Part shown: positions 46,491 to 59,160 of the stretch, one piece after another
Numbering within the stretch: the stretch's first letter is position 1
How the letters are laid out: each line of letters begins with the position of its first letter
NCBI GenBank assembly: GCA_963921425.1
Contig: OY992834.1
Location: forward strand, 18,054,941 to 18,118,940
Direction of reading: 5' to 3'
DNA: 64,000 nt
Source of the DNA: Dryas octopetala
Taxonomy: Eukaryota; Streptophyta; Magnoliopsida; Rosales; Rosaceae
The notes under the pieces: model-generated
The model's input: the letters and a program-made list of their open reading frames with translations, nothing else
Database searches by the model: none
What the model was told of the DNA's origin: nothing
Made by a program: the position numbers and the translations under genes

Positions 46491-47276
46491 TCAGTACCTA
46501 AAGTCAATTAACCAACAAAATATATTATTATTTTCAGATAATTATTATAAAGTCCACTTTTGGACTCTTAATGATAATTAAACTTAACCCACCTATTTTA
46601 CCTATATCCTAAAAAAAACCCATTTAATTAGTTTTAAACTCATCTTTTAAAAATACTAGTGGTTCGATCTCCTCTCTCTCTATTTCTCTTTCTCCATCTC
46701 CTTCTCCTTCTCCAATGGCCTCTCTCTCTCCATCTTCTTCTCCGATCGAACCCTCGTTGTTCGGCGAGTAAGGTCGATGAGACCACAACCATCTCTCTTT
46801 CTGATATCCTCTCCGATCTCTGTCTATATTCTCTCTCTTTACTCTCTCTCTCTCTTATTGTTTGTGATCACTCTCTCTCTCTCTCTCTCCATTTCTGTCT
46901 TTCTATCTTCTCTTCACTATAACCCATCGCTGGAGCCTTGAAGGAGGCCGATGACCTCTAGATCGGAGTTTGTCGATCTCCGATTTGGAAGTATAGAGCC
47001 CGGAGTTTGTTGAGGGCACGATATGGAGGTGTTGTGCCGATTATTACTGTTGGACAATGACAATTATTTGTTACTGTTAAAATTAAGATTTTTACTCCAA
47101 AACCTTGAATTTTTGTGTTTTGTTTAGTTTTATGCTTTTTTTAAACATGTTTATGAAAGAAAAAGACAGAAGATTTATATAAGTTATCTTGTTTTGGGTA
47201 TTGTTGCAGAGTGAGAATTGTCATTGTCCAACAACGACTATAATTGCCACTGTTGGACAATGACAATTCTCCTAAC

Positions 47277-47319
<43 letters not shown>

Positions 47320-48904
47320 AGAAGCTAAAGCGTGCTAGGGGTCTGTGCCTAGCGCATATTTCCATGTGAGAATCGATACCTAACTCGACCTAAACTGCGC
47401 CAAAAATACATCGGAGAATCCATGACCTTTGGAGCTTAAATTTGTCGTCGTGTGAGGTTTTCGAAGTTAGGAAAGACACTACAAAGTTCACCTCATCAAG
47501 AGCAAAAGTAGGTACTAGAGTTGAGCCGAGAGATGTTTAGAATCAAGAGATCGCCAACGGAGGGGCCGACTCTATTCTATGTTGTTCGTCATTATCGATG
47601 ATCAGATGAAAAAACAAACCCCATAGGGAGGTCGACATCATCAAGCTGGTTCCAATGCCACATAATCGATTGGTAGTCGGACGACAAAACTTTGGCTAGG
47701 TCAGGTAACTTGTAACCAGGTAATTGGGTCATGTGAGCGGGTTGGGGGCTGTGCAATCAAGAACATGTCAAGTAATTTTGATGTTGGCCGGGTATTTATA
47801 CTGGAACCCTAGAGTGAAAAATGACTGAATTTCCCATCAACTTAAAACATCAATATCTTTCTCTCTGTAACTACATTCGTGTTTCGTTTGCACATAAACG
47901 CTTGTTGGCACAATGTCTATCTATCGATCTAGATCGAGTAAAAGAAAGTACTAGATTCCAATAGGTTTTCTTTTTCCTCACTAGTCCACATAAATCTTTT
48001 AAAATCCAAATAATTCACTAAAAATATATTTAGAATCCGAAATGCATTCTAAAAAAAATACTATAGACTCGTTTCAACTAGTATTATTTTCTAACAACCT
48101 TTTTTTTTATTGACTTCTAAAATGTCTCAAATAAATTCTAATGTCCCTAAATAGATACAAATATTCAATTTAATTCCAAATAACCTCAAATAGTTCTTCA
48201 ATGTTCAAATAAATCCAAATAATTTTTTGAAAATCACCAAAATTTTTCATATATTATCTCCAAAATAATTTTAAGAAAATTCTATGGTTTCACAATTAAA
48301 ATTGCCAAAATTAAAATTACGGGACGAAAGTAGAAAATGATTGAAACTAGAGAGACCGAAATGCAATTTGGCCTAACATCTAAAGTTAGGATATCAATCA
48401 GGTTTACATATAATGGGCTTCTCCATGAAATAGCCCATTGTAATGAGGCTCCTACTTTTTGGCCTTGGGGGGAAAATCATTTCTGTTTTAGCTCTTTGAC
48501 CATTTTTTAGACAAAAATAACCTTGGGTTGACGAATTGATTAACCGAATCAACCACCAAAAAGTCAAATGTAGCCAAAATATGTAAAAAAATAAGTCGAC
48601 AAGAAGTAAGTGGTGCAGCACCAGCATGTGTTGCACAAAGGCAAGTGTACACCCAAATCGACTAGAATATTGATCAAAATATCAACCGACTCTAATTGCA
48701 ACATTAACAAGATGAGCAAGATATGCAAATCTAACTCTTCATCTTTTTTTTTTTTTTGTCAGAAAAAGATTGTACTCCATCATCATTTGAATTTGGAATA
48801 AAAATCTTGTTTTTATTTGTAATGATAGGTTTATCTAATCTTTTTTTTTTTTTTTTATAATTTCGTTTTTTATTTGTAAAGAATCTAAAGAGATGCAAGC
48901 ATTA
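46491..48904. other. Gene-free stretch with CT-rich block, hairpin and A run
   Basis: CT-rich DNA at 46660-46920, an inverted repeat at 47212-47272 (see next entry), a run of about 38 A at 47279-47317, and otherwise AT-rich sequence. The frame at 46659-46922 is low-complexity and not credible as a gene. Confidence 0.55.
47212..47272. repeat. Perfect inverted repeat (hairpin)
   Basis: 'gagaattgtcattgtccaac' (47212-47231) is complementary to 'ttggacaatgacaattctc' (47253-47271), a stem of about 19 bp with a 20-base loop. A third copy of one arm ('gttggacaatgacaatt') lies at 47049-47065. Confidence 0.75.
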
Positions 48905-49757
48905 CGCACCAATTTTTTAAGAGCAAAATTCTTTCACAAGTTGTAATCCTAGCTCACTCGCAAGAAATACAAAAACAATACTCAAAGTTTAGTGGCCTCC
49001 CTTTCCCAAATCCCTATTATCTTTTTTGAAAACTTATAACTTTGTTTTTTTAATTAATTTCAAGTTTGGGCTTACAGTCTTTTTTTTCTAATTTGAGTTT
49101 TGAAGAGGCACTCTTGCATCCCTAAATGCAAATCATTCTGCAGTTCTCAGAACTTCAAGAGAGCATTTGGTACGTACAAAGGTTTCTTCCCTATTTTGAC
49201 TTAAGGAAAAAAACGTTGGTTGGATATAATTTAGCAAGGCTAATTGAGGAGCCTATGACCTCAGATAAGGTTGACTGAGGAGCCTTTGACCTCAGATAAC
49301 GTTAACACGTTATTGTTTAATTACTTTTCTGCTTGGTATATTCATTAAGCTGACACCTTTAAATAGGTGATAATTACAATAAGATAAGAGAAAATAAAGT
49401 AACATATCAACTACTCACCTAGCCTTTAACATTAACATGGAGTAAAGATAGGAGAAGTTTTAATCCTATCTCCCACTAACTCAAGTCCTATCTAATTAGG
49501 ACTCTATTATTCTAACTAAAACAAAAACAAAACAAATTTTAATTAAAGAGTAGAAAAAGAACGTAACATTAGGAAAAGAACGTAACAGCATTCTTTGAGA
49601 AGAATTTTGTGTGTTCTTAGAGTCGATCATTACTGTATTTTGGGAGTTCCCATATTCTTGGTTTGCAATTCTTATAAAAAGAAGAGATCATTGAATCCTA
49701 ATACACAACAATCATAAAACTAAAGTTACCAAATATATGTCAATATCTTATATGTGG
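48905..49757 (-). repeat. Argonaute 3' flanking segment, third copy
   Basis: It matches 40998-41420 and 52668-53095 ('agcaaaattctttcacaagt', 'ttgaagaggcactcttgcat', 'gatcattgaatcctaata'). It is split by a solo LTR at 49168-49587. No Argonaute exon accompanies this copy. Confidence 0.85.
49168..49587. mobile_element. Solo LTR, 420 bp
   Basis: TGGTACGTAC...AACGTAACA (TG...CA) is bounded by the exact 5-bp duplication GCATT (49163-49167 and 49588-49592). The two aligned copies read 'gagagcattctttgag' without it. The size suggests a Ty1/copia-type or short-LTR family; this is not certain. It is younger than the segmental duplication. Confidence 0.85.
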
Positions 49758-49789
49758 CCGTGGACCGTATTAGTTAAGACTTAAACGGG

Positions 49790-50081
49790 CCAGCCAATGA
49801 GTTTTTTTTTTTAGAGTGAGAAAACTAATTTTATGATATTTTTTTATAATTAAATATTAATATATTTTTTTCATAAAAATTGAATATTCTTGTTGAAAAA
49901 TTCTCAAAAATTAGAAAAAACCGTGTTAAAAAAGTCGTGCTTAATTCAGGCTCATTTCGTGCCCGTGCTTGGCCCGTGTCATGCCGTGCATGACGGTTTA
50001 AAAACTTCAGCCCAGCTTGGCCCATTTACTCGTGTCGTGCCAATGTCATGCACGGGTCGGCCCAGCCCGTTGACACCTCTA
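49790..50081. mobile_element. hAT-type element remnant
   Basis: The right end, 'cccagcccgttgacacctct', is the typical hAT-like terminus (complement TAGAGGTGTCAACGGGC). 'aaacgggccagccaatgag' near 49785 may be the other side. The middle is AT-rich. It lies between the third flank copy and the extra Argonaute promoter. Confidence 0.5.
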
Positions 50082-50087
50082 CCATGA

Positions 50088-51290
50088 GGCCTGAGGTCAG
50101 TCCACTTGCGTAGTGCCACGTGTCCACTTGACCTTTTGCTTCCCCGACCCCCTATATTCTAGTTTCTGGTCTTGACCCTACTTTTTTATTTCTTATTCTC
50201 GATTTTGTCTTCTTTGTGGACACAGTTTGTTGGTTTAGTGCTTGTGTTGTGTGTCATGTGCCACACTCCTTTTCCTAATTTCTTGAAAAAACAAAAAACG
50301 ATAAAGTCCTTTTGCTGTTTATACATTCTAAGGAATGCTATCTACTCTCTCCAATTCACCTTCTCCATCGATCTTATCTTCTATTATTCTAATTCCTTAA
50401 TGTAAATTCATGATCGGAACCGTTCAATTTTTAGATCTAGCTATGAAGATTATCTCTGCAAAAAATCAACGAAATCGGAAATTGTTTAGTTATGTAATTG
50501 TGATCAAACAAACCAACAATGAATCAAATTGTTACCAAAACCGTCCATTTATTTGATCACAGTTGCATAACCAAACGATTTCTAATTTGGTTGATTTTTT
50601 GCAGAAATGATCTCCATAGTTAAATCTAAAAAATAAACGATTCTAATCATAAATTTACATTACGGAATTAGAATAATAAAAAATAAGGTCGGTGAGAAAA
50701 GTAGATAGTATTCTCCATAAGTCTAGTATTTTATGTTTGGAAGTTTTAATCTATTTTTGTTTTATTTTATTTTTGGTCGTATTGTAAAGTGATTTTTGTA
50801 TATAAGATACATTTTATAAATATGTGCTAGCTGTCTTAGACTCTTGACTTAGAGTCAGTAAACCAAAGAAAGCAAAGCAACCCACAACCACTAAGAGAGG
50901 CTTCAAGATTGGACAGAGCTCTGATGAGCTCTGAAGCAATGGCTTTGTTTCATACAGTTAGCAAAAATCAGAAGCCATGCAGAGGGAGGAGGAAGAGAAA
51001 GAGAGACTTACCACAAGTGTGAAATAAACCCTAAACCCCAAAATCCAAAAGCAAATGCCAGCGGCAGGTTGTTTTTTTGGCAGTTTGCTCTGCAACTGCT
51101 ATTGCTGCTGCTGCTGCGCGCATTAACTGCTTCAGCTTGCGCCGAGGTAACGTACGGACGCACATGCAGGCCATGAGACATGCGCTCATAGTGTTGCGCC
51201 GCATGTCTGTTGAGTTGTCACCTTTGCTTCACCCACCCCCTAATTATGGTTTCCGTTTTTGCCCCTAATTAAGGGGCGTGGTCCGGTTCG
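50088..51290 (-). pseudogene. Extra Argonaute promoter and leader exon, rearranged
   Basis: 50088-50330 plus 50722-50815 match the distal promoter of the complete gene (62040-62372; 'cttccccgaccccctatatt', 'gtgccacactccttttccta', 'ctagtattttatgtttgg'). 50875-51190 match its leader and proximal promoter (61625-62040; 'caaagaaagcaaagcaaccc', 'agagctctga', 'gctgctgctgctg', 'gtaac...gtacggac'), including a strong leader donor (minus strand GTG|GTAAGT near 51013). The two parts stand in the opposite order to the working promoter, as expected if an intervening Argonaute body in a tandem array was deleted. No coding sequence follows. Confidence 0.75.
50331..50716. mobile_element. Fold-back MITE, copy 2, with empty site
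   Basis: The arms mirror each other ('ggaatgctatctact' against 'agtagatagtattctcc'; 'aaacgatttctaatttgg' against 'cgaaatcggaaattgttta') around about 50525. The aligned promoter at 62262-62285 lacks it. The flanks 'atacattcta' and 'ataagtctag' fit an imperfect 9-10 bp duplication, so a Mutator-like source is likely. It is related to 1711-2155. Confidence 0.75.
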
Positions 51291-51659
51291 GTTCAGCCGC
51301 AAAGTTTGTGTTATATGTGCTTATATGATTTATGTTCCGCAATATTGTTTTTTTTTTTTTTTTTTTTGTAATAAAATTGCAATATTGTTATTTGAGTGGA
51401 AAAAACTTATAATCTTATTATAGGAAATTTTTGAAAAAAAAAAAACGGGTTTAGTCACGACCTTACAATGATTTAAAAAAATAAAAAAAAAATTCAATGT
51501 TTGGAATTTTAAGATTCTAGTCCACTTTCAAAGTGTCATCCGATCAACTATGTCAACCAGTCAACAATTATTTGTGTATTAAATAACAACATATCATTAA
51601 GTGACAGTGACGTACATGGTGTAATTGAGTAATAAAAAACCACAAAATAAGAATGAATG
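51291..51659. other. AT-rich spacer
   Basis: No gene is seen. T and A runs lie at 51347-51366 and 51434-51490. Confidence 0.5.
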
Positions 51660-53488
51660 TTATTTGTGTTATTTTACCTTTTATCTTGTGTATCAAATTT
51701 TCACTTGCAAATATAATAAAAAGGCAAAATATAAATGTATAAAGTATTTTTAAGTGATTTTTCGGATCATATATCACTGAATGATGAGACTAACACTTGG
51801 TTGATTGATCAAGGTATCGCTCAATAGGGGTTTTTGATCAATAAGCAACTAAAAAGTGGATTGAGATTATTTTTAAGAGTGAGGCTATGCAGACCACTCT
51901 TAGTTGCTGAGTTGACCACCTTAATATATTTTTTTCAACTTTTTTCTTATTTTACCCTTTATTGCAAAAATATGATGAAATCACCCAGATCCATTCAGTG
52001 GTCATTTACCGAAACATTCACCAATGTTCGGTAGATAAGTGTCGAGTAAATACAAATATTTCGACAGATAACTGTCGAATGCCTTTTTCATTTCCATTCG
52101 GTGGTTATTCACCGAATAATCTACCAATGTTCAGCAGATAACTATCGAATAACCATAAATATTTCGGTAGATAACTGTCGAATGACCCGACGAACAAAAT
52201 TGAAATTTTTTATTTTAAGGGTAAAGTTGAAATTTTGAAATAGGGTGGTCAACTCAACAATTTAGGATGGTCGGAATAAAACTGGCCTATTTTTAATTTC
52301 CCGTTGTCATGTTTTGTCTATACCAATTACATTTTGTCCTTATTTGTTTAGTATACAAATTTTATACTATAGCATATTTGATATAAACGAAACAGTTTAG
52401 TACGTACTATTCGTCCCTTGTTTTAGCCTACATGTATGATGTATGATTCAAACTCAATGGATATGAATAATTCTTAACTTTGCTTACAAGTTCTTTTGGG
52501 AGAACGAAATATCTTGTATTCTCCAACTTAGATTAAGTTTTTACTGAAATTTAACAAGTTTTCACTTTAAATTTTATGTTTCAGAATTGACAATCAAGAT
52601 TTCAAGAATTAGAATCTTAGGTGAGGAGAGCTACCTAAAAAAGGAGATTTTTGAGTCCACTCTCAATAAAAGCACCAATTTAGAGCAAAATTCTTTCACA
52701 AGTTGTATCCTCACTAGCAAGAATTACAAAAACATGCAATACTCAAAGTTTAGCGACCTCTCTTTCCTGACTCCCAATTATCTATTTTGAAATCTTATAA
52801 CTTGGTTTTTTTAATTAATTTCAAGTTTGGGCTTACAATTTTTTATTTCTGATTTGAGTTTTGAAGAGGCACTCTTGCATCCAAAAATGCAAATCATTCT
52901 GTAATTCTCAAAACTTCAAGAGAGCATTCTTTGAGAAGAATTTTGTGTCTTCTTGGGTCATTATTTTGGGAGTTCCCATAATCTTGGTTTGCAATTCTAA
53001 GTTTTAGAGTGTTTACTACCACAAAAGGAAGAGATCATTGAATCCTAATAGGCAACAATCAATAATACTAGCTAGTCAATATCTTATATCTCACCCAGAC
53101 CATCAAACAAAAAAAGCAGAGAGCAGATACAAAATTGCAGTCACCAAAGCAATAATTAGATGAAGAATATAAGCAACATCACCAAAACAAGTAGCAAAAT
53201 CCCACCTATTTCCCATTATAAACATAGGTATAATAATGCACGAAAGGTCAGAGAATGATTCCTTAAAACAGATATCCAAGTATATATGATTTCTGGAATG
53301 TAGGTTTCTGTTTTAGATATTTCCAGAATCATAAATGTCAAATATATATGATTATAGAAGCATGAGGCTTGTGAAATTCCTCCTATTCTTCTCCATGAGG
53401 GCAAAGATAAAAGACTGAGAGTTGATATGATGGTATGCTACTGGCACACCACCAGCAGCTGTGAAGTTCCTGGGAAGCAATGGCCTCC
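51660..53488 (-). repeat. 3' flank of the complete Argonaute gene (copy C of the duplicated segment)
   Basis: It aligns with copy B (39980-41880). It contains one MITE (51877-52287) that copy B lacks. Next to the stop codon, 'ctggcacaccaccagcagct' occurs both at 53441 and inside the final exon (53545), so part of the last exon was locally duplicated into the 3' region. Confidence 0.85.
51877..52287. mobile_element. MITE with 9-bp duplication, empty site and internal tandem repeat
   Basis: Bounded by TATTTTTAA (51868-51876 and 52288-52296) and absent from the aligned copy at about 40185. The ends are loosely inverted ('gcagaccactcttagttgct' then 'gagttgaccacc' against 'ggtggtcaactcaacaattt'). 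Inside are two copies of a 105-bp unit starting 'ccattcagtggtcatt' and 'ccattcggtggttatt'. Confidence 0.8.
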
Positions 53489-56400
53489 TCAACAAAAGAA
53501 CATGGAGTTGATGACGTTTTCATGGAGCCTGGGAAGTTCCTGCACTGGCACACCACCAGCAGCTGTAACTTCACCACCACCTTGGCTTGAGGAAGTCTCT
53601 GACAATTCATCAAACTTGGTGAACTGTGTCATCTGGGCGGCGGCAAGATGAGCGTAGCAAATTGGAGCAACTGCAGTCAACACAAAACACCAAACTCTGA
53701 ATAAGTTCATAAAACACCATGCAACCAAAAGAATACAACTAAAGAATAGCGTCAAAAACCAAGGAGAACATGTTAGATTACTATTACCTACGGATATGGC
53801 TGTGGTGCTCCTTTGGTACCTGCATACAATTCGATGATGGGCGTCACATATGAAACTCACTCAAATAAATTCACAAACATAAACAGAACCTAATCTCTCC
53901 CCATCCATGTGTGTTTGTTTCTTGGATAATGGATTCACTTCTACTCTCTTTTTAATGTATGATTAAGAAGAAAATCCTCACTGTCAAAAGCCAGATTTTC
54001 CTATCCAAATCCAAAACATGAGTATACTTACACATATGATAGAGAATGAACAAATTCTTGCAAGTCATCTGCTGAAAAGCCAAGCTCATCATATAGAACA
54101 TGATAATGAGTAGGCCGAGTAGTCCCCTACATAAACAATCCAAAGTCGAATGAATTTCCTTTCAAAGTAGCTCAATTAGATAATTACACCATGTAAAAAC
54201 ATTCAGCAGACAGGAAAATGTCCAGGCACTCAAGTTCTTTCCATGCATAAGCAACAAAAAAGCAACAGGCTCAGGTTAAGAATACTCACAATCATCCCAG
54301 CATGAGCACACAAGTAGAAATCATTGTTCTTTGGATGACAAACTTTGTTGTCAATAATAGTCCCTGCATTAAGGTAATCAAAAGACAAGCGTGGTTTAAA
54401 ACAATTAACAGAAACATATTTCTTCTTTTCTATTTAAACATTTTGTATTGATGGTAAAATGACTGACCAGGTGGAACATTATCTGCAGCATCAGGCTTGA
54501 AGAATTTTGTATGATGATTCTTTTGAGCAACAATAACCATGAACTTTGGAGACCAGCTCTCATCAAGGAACTTGCAGGCCTGCAAAACATAAAAAATCCA
54601 AAGTACATCTAGACATGTTCTCTAGCAAATAAAGCACAAAGAAACAAAATGTAGATTGGCCAAGTGAAGACCTCAATGATCTGATCCAATTCAACATTCA
54701 AGACTTGGTTGAACTGAGATTCACTCACTCCATCCCTAAACAAGAGAACCAAAGAAAGATACACAAGAGTCATGAAATAATTTTTTTTTTTTTTGAAGAG
54801 AATTTATTAAAAAACTCAAATTATATGTAAAAGTGTGGAGTACGAATCCACTGCCAGGTTACAAGAAAATCCAGGCTAACAGAACAGTTTATGACAACAG
54901 TATCTTGGCTAATAGGATGGTTCTTAATTTATAGACTCTTCTATTTGAGATATGAGATCGATAACAAATTGCAGATGATTATAGAGCAAACAAAAGGATT
55001 AAATGCATATCTTGGCTTACATTCGTCTATAGAGAGATCATTTTTTTTCCTGCAGAATGTTGTGGGACAATGACAAGATGGGGAAATGAACAATAATACA
55101 AGTAGCTAATTACATCCACTGAAGGTTAAATTATCATCGTATTTAATAATTACATTGATAGATTATGTCTTCTCACGCTTTCAAGTACTGTCATTTTGAT
55201 GCATTTTTTAATCCGTGATTATAAATGCTAGAATATGGTCCAATGATCTGACACAAAAATGTCAATGTAGGACATTCGATGCATAATTTGTGCATCAAAA
55301 AAAAAAAAAGGAAAATTTCATTACTCTTTGTAACTGCAGAAGAATATATTACTAATACTACACCTGAAAATAATTATCTGATCAGGCTTCCTGCTACTTG
55401 AAGTATTGTAAAAGTCTAACAATAGTTCCCTGAAAACAGCACATTCAATGTTACAATTTTGTTTGATACAAATATTGAAAAACTAAATTTCGAAATCTGG
55501 AAGCAGATAGCTCAAATTGGCAGATTATCCTTGATTGGCTAGTAACAAAGAAAATTATATTTGAAGCCAGCTAAAACTAAACAGTGCATCACTGTAACTT
55601 GTAATGGGGAGAGGAGCCAAACCTGATTATGCCCTGATCCTCTTTATCAGACACAGGCTTGAACAGAGAAGCAATCATTTCTACTTTTGGCGATTGAGTA
55701 CGAACAGCAGCTCGGTAACGTGAAATTGAGGGCCAGTGCCTGGAACTGACCACCTATAAAATTTCCAACTTCCAATATGTAAAGAGGTATACATCAAATA
55801 ATGCATATCAAATGATAAGCACCAAACTCTCCAGGTGATGGTGTATGGAGTGAAGTTTCTTGGTCCAAAAAGAAAAGTAAAATTTATGGTAAAGAACATG
55901 ATTGAAGAATGTCCAGTCTAGGGGGGAGAAATGTTACCGCTGCAATAGAAGGCACATCTGACTTTCCAGGTGAGCCATGTGACACATCCATCCCCAAAAT
56001 CAGAGTGGGACACTTTGAAACCAAAGGAATCGAAGCAGATTTCTCCACAGTTAGCAAGGAATTCATTCCCCCAAGCTGCAAAGAGGTGCAGATCATATAT
56101 GGAAGACAAGAGTTAATTCAAACAGTAGACCATACAAGACAATCTCCACAAATGATATTATTGTCACTTTGATTTACCTTTGCATTAATTTTCAGGAGCA
56201 CATTTGTTATGTACTGATCATTCACTTTTGTAGGAGCAATGCACTGTGTTACAATCCCAATCTCAGACAGATTTTTCCTTTTCCATGGACCTTAAGTTCA
56301 GGGAATTGTTAGTACATATATCCTCAACCTTAAGTGTTGAAAAGCAAATGGCCAAAAAAAAAAAAAAAGTGTTGAAAAGCAATAAAAGAAGGTAAGAGCT

Positions 56401-59160
56401 GTGATCTGACCATATATATCAGAATTCTTCCTCTCAGGAAGAATGCACAACAGAAACTGTGGTGGTCCTGGAAGTTTCGACTTTATGAGTTCAAACATCT
56501 TTTCCACTCTAACCAGAGCTGGTGCACGTCTATGCTGGGGACTCTCTTCAAATACGTTAAATGGATCTTCAATGACCTACGACAAAAGAATTGCTTTAGA
56601 ATAGCAAATAATCAAAGGGATAAATTTTAGAGTATTGAAGAAGATTTTGTATAATTCAGAGAAAAACAAATTCTCACAATTCCTTTCATCTTTCCACACT
56701 TCAGCATACTATTGACCAGGTTCCGAATATCACAGCGAGCAGAGAAATTGACAATCGCCCAGCGCACTATTTTCACTGGTTGTACTAATGTCTACAGAGG
56801 TAATTGAGTTAAATTCAGCACAAAGATTTCAAAGTTTGATACTGGTGAAACAGAAAAGACATGGAAGGAACCAACCTTATTGTTGAAATTCCACCGCCCA
56901 TTTCGAGGAAAAAAATCCTCTCCATTGCCCACTTTTAACTGCAGGAAAGCATCAATAAAAAGAGAAACAAGAACAAGGAAATTTATAGCACCCAAAACAA
57001 TAGCCAGATCAATTATGAAGGAAACAAAAATGAGTACGAAGATGTGTTACCCTTGGGGCTGACAATACACGGCCCTCAACCTGCATAAGATCAGGACTGA
57101 TTGATATTCCAGATGAATGAAGCATCGGGTCAGCATCATATTTACTACTTCTCAGTGCCTGAAAGAATTTAAAATGAGATGTTAGCAAGTTTTAGATACA
57201 GTGATAAACCATATCACATAGAAGGCATAACTTACATCACGCAAAACTGTCATCCGCTCTTGAGGCTTCTGCCGAGACTTCTCCACTAGTGAAGCCCTTT
57301 GAAGAGTGGATAAGGATTTGGTATAGCGTTGCAATGAAACCAAGTTACAAAGCTACAGAGGCATAGAGGAATGATAAACAATTCTAATATACACCTTAGC
57401 AGGAAATACTTGGAAGTATATGAATCACCTCGAGTGGAAAGTAAGAAGGGCGCTTTGGTTTCCCAACATTGATGCATGGAAAATCTGCTGATTCACGTAA
57501 TGGCATGTGTTTATGGCGAGCAAAATATTCAGAAACTGTAATTTCTTCTCCATCACCATCCTGTCCTGCTTTTGCTTTCAGAAAGAACCTAGGCACAAAA
57601 ATGAAAAACGGTAAGAACATTGGAGAGAAATCTGTTAGAGAAATACAAATAGATATTATCCGCAAAACAAAAAAATGAGATGATATTTTAAGCCTACTTG
57701 GATGGCATGGATATAATAAGGCAGAAAGAACTTACGTCTGCTCTTTGCAGGGTCTATCACTCAATCCAGTAATTTTGTACTCCATCTTTGAGCAATAGGT
57801 CACGATTCTTAGATTTTTTAACATCCTTTTAGCCTAGTAGGAAATGAAAAGGCTCAGGTTCATGAACAATGACAAATCAATTCAACGTCAACATGGAAAA
57901 ACAATGTTACCTTAGTCCAATCAATCTGGTAAGGATTTTTAACATTTTGGTTCTGCATGAGGAAGTTCAGAACAGGACCAGGTTGTACGATCATTGTAGT
58001 GGATACATCTGCATACACACAAGGACAGTGACAAACTTGGCAGTAGCATTACTAAATAAACCAAGCCTTATGTCGCTTAAAACTTACCCATGTTCAGGGA
58101 CAAACCCCCTTGGGTGGCTCGGAAGCTTGAATGGAAACCCCGGCAGCCTAACACACCTGCTCCCAAGTCTGCGAAGTTCTTTGGATTGTTATGGAAGAAA
58201 GACTGTCGGACAAGGAGGCAACCCCTGGAGAGAAGAAGAGTATGATACACCAACAATAAGAGTGGACTGACAGAGGAAAGATACAGTGGTCAAGTACTTA
58301 CTGCTTTGCAGCATTCTGCCTTAGTATGATGTCAAGAACTCTCACTGCTTCTTGAAAATGCTCTGAGTCCTGACCCCGTAATGCATTCACGATTGCTTGC
58401 ATTGGGATTTTAGCAGCAAAATTAACCTGTACCTTTATTGTTTTTGATTGAAATGATTTTTTGCCTCTCTTCCTATCGCTCTCACTCTCATCTGGGTTGT
58501 AACTACCTCCAAGGCTACCATTCCTACTAGACCTGTATGCAAAATAAACAGTGAGCCAATGTCCTGAGCAAATAGGGAGCATGAAAATTTTCAACATAAT
58601 TCACACATTCGTACCTGGTTGATGAGATGTCATCCAACACGACCAAGAAATCAAGTCTGTTATGAGGGAGAGAGCCAACAGTAAACAAGCTCTTCTCTCC
58701 ATCATAAGCAAATTCTTTATGTTCCAGCTCCATGTTGTACGTCTCTTTAACTTTGTCGAGAACTTTGCGTCCAATGCCTTTCCCATCAACTGGGGTTCCA
58801 TCCTCATAAAGCATAGCAATCTGTATCAACATTATTTGACACCAATACAATTATAAAAAAAAAAATTGAAAAAAAAGGACATCATTAATTTATCTGCAAG
58901 ATAGATTGAGAAGAGGGAATTACACTATAATGGAAAAAGTAGCCATCAGACTTGTTCACGCCCACTTTGAAATGGTTGGTTAGAAGTGGAATCCTTTGCC
59001 CTTTAGATCCATGGCCAGGCCTTGCCATGGGAACACGTTTTTTAGCTGATGCTTTCTTTAATAGTCTTATAGATTTCTCTTCTGCTACAATTGGGACAAC
59101 ATTTGGAGGAATGGGTGGAGGAGGAGGAAGTTCAATTCGTCCAGGATTTGAAGGTTCCAT
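53489..59160 (-). CDS. AGO4-like: Argonaute of the AGO4/6/8/9 clade, complete
   Basis: Twenty-two coding exons with GT-AG borders in consistent phase: 59160-58924, 58820-58615, 58532-58302, 58224-58088, 58008-57911, 57833-57736, 57588-57429, 57352-57236, 57158-57051, 56938-56876, 56791-56678, 56576-56411, 56290-56178, 56075-55938, 55753-55623, 55429-55364, 54735-54672, 54579-54468, 54363-54290, 54126-54032, 53819-53788 and 53670-53489. The product is 913 residues (AGO4 is about 924). The N domain begins IPLLTNHFKV, PAZ follows at about 280-400, then MID and PIWI. The catalytic set is present: Asp646 (GMDVSHGSPG), Glu707 (IIRELLLDFY), Asp729 (FRDGVSESQF) and His861 (ICYAHLAAAQ). It ends MFFC. 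The clade loads 24-nt siRNAs for RNA-directed DNA methylation. Expression likely uses the leader and intron upstream. It could be an AGO16-type member. Confidence 0.95.

Noticed and set aside
46659-46922. Leu/Ser-rich plus-strand frame
   Set aside because: Translation of CT-rich low-complexity DNA.
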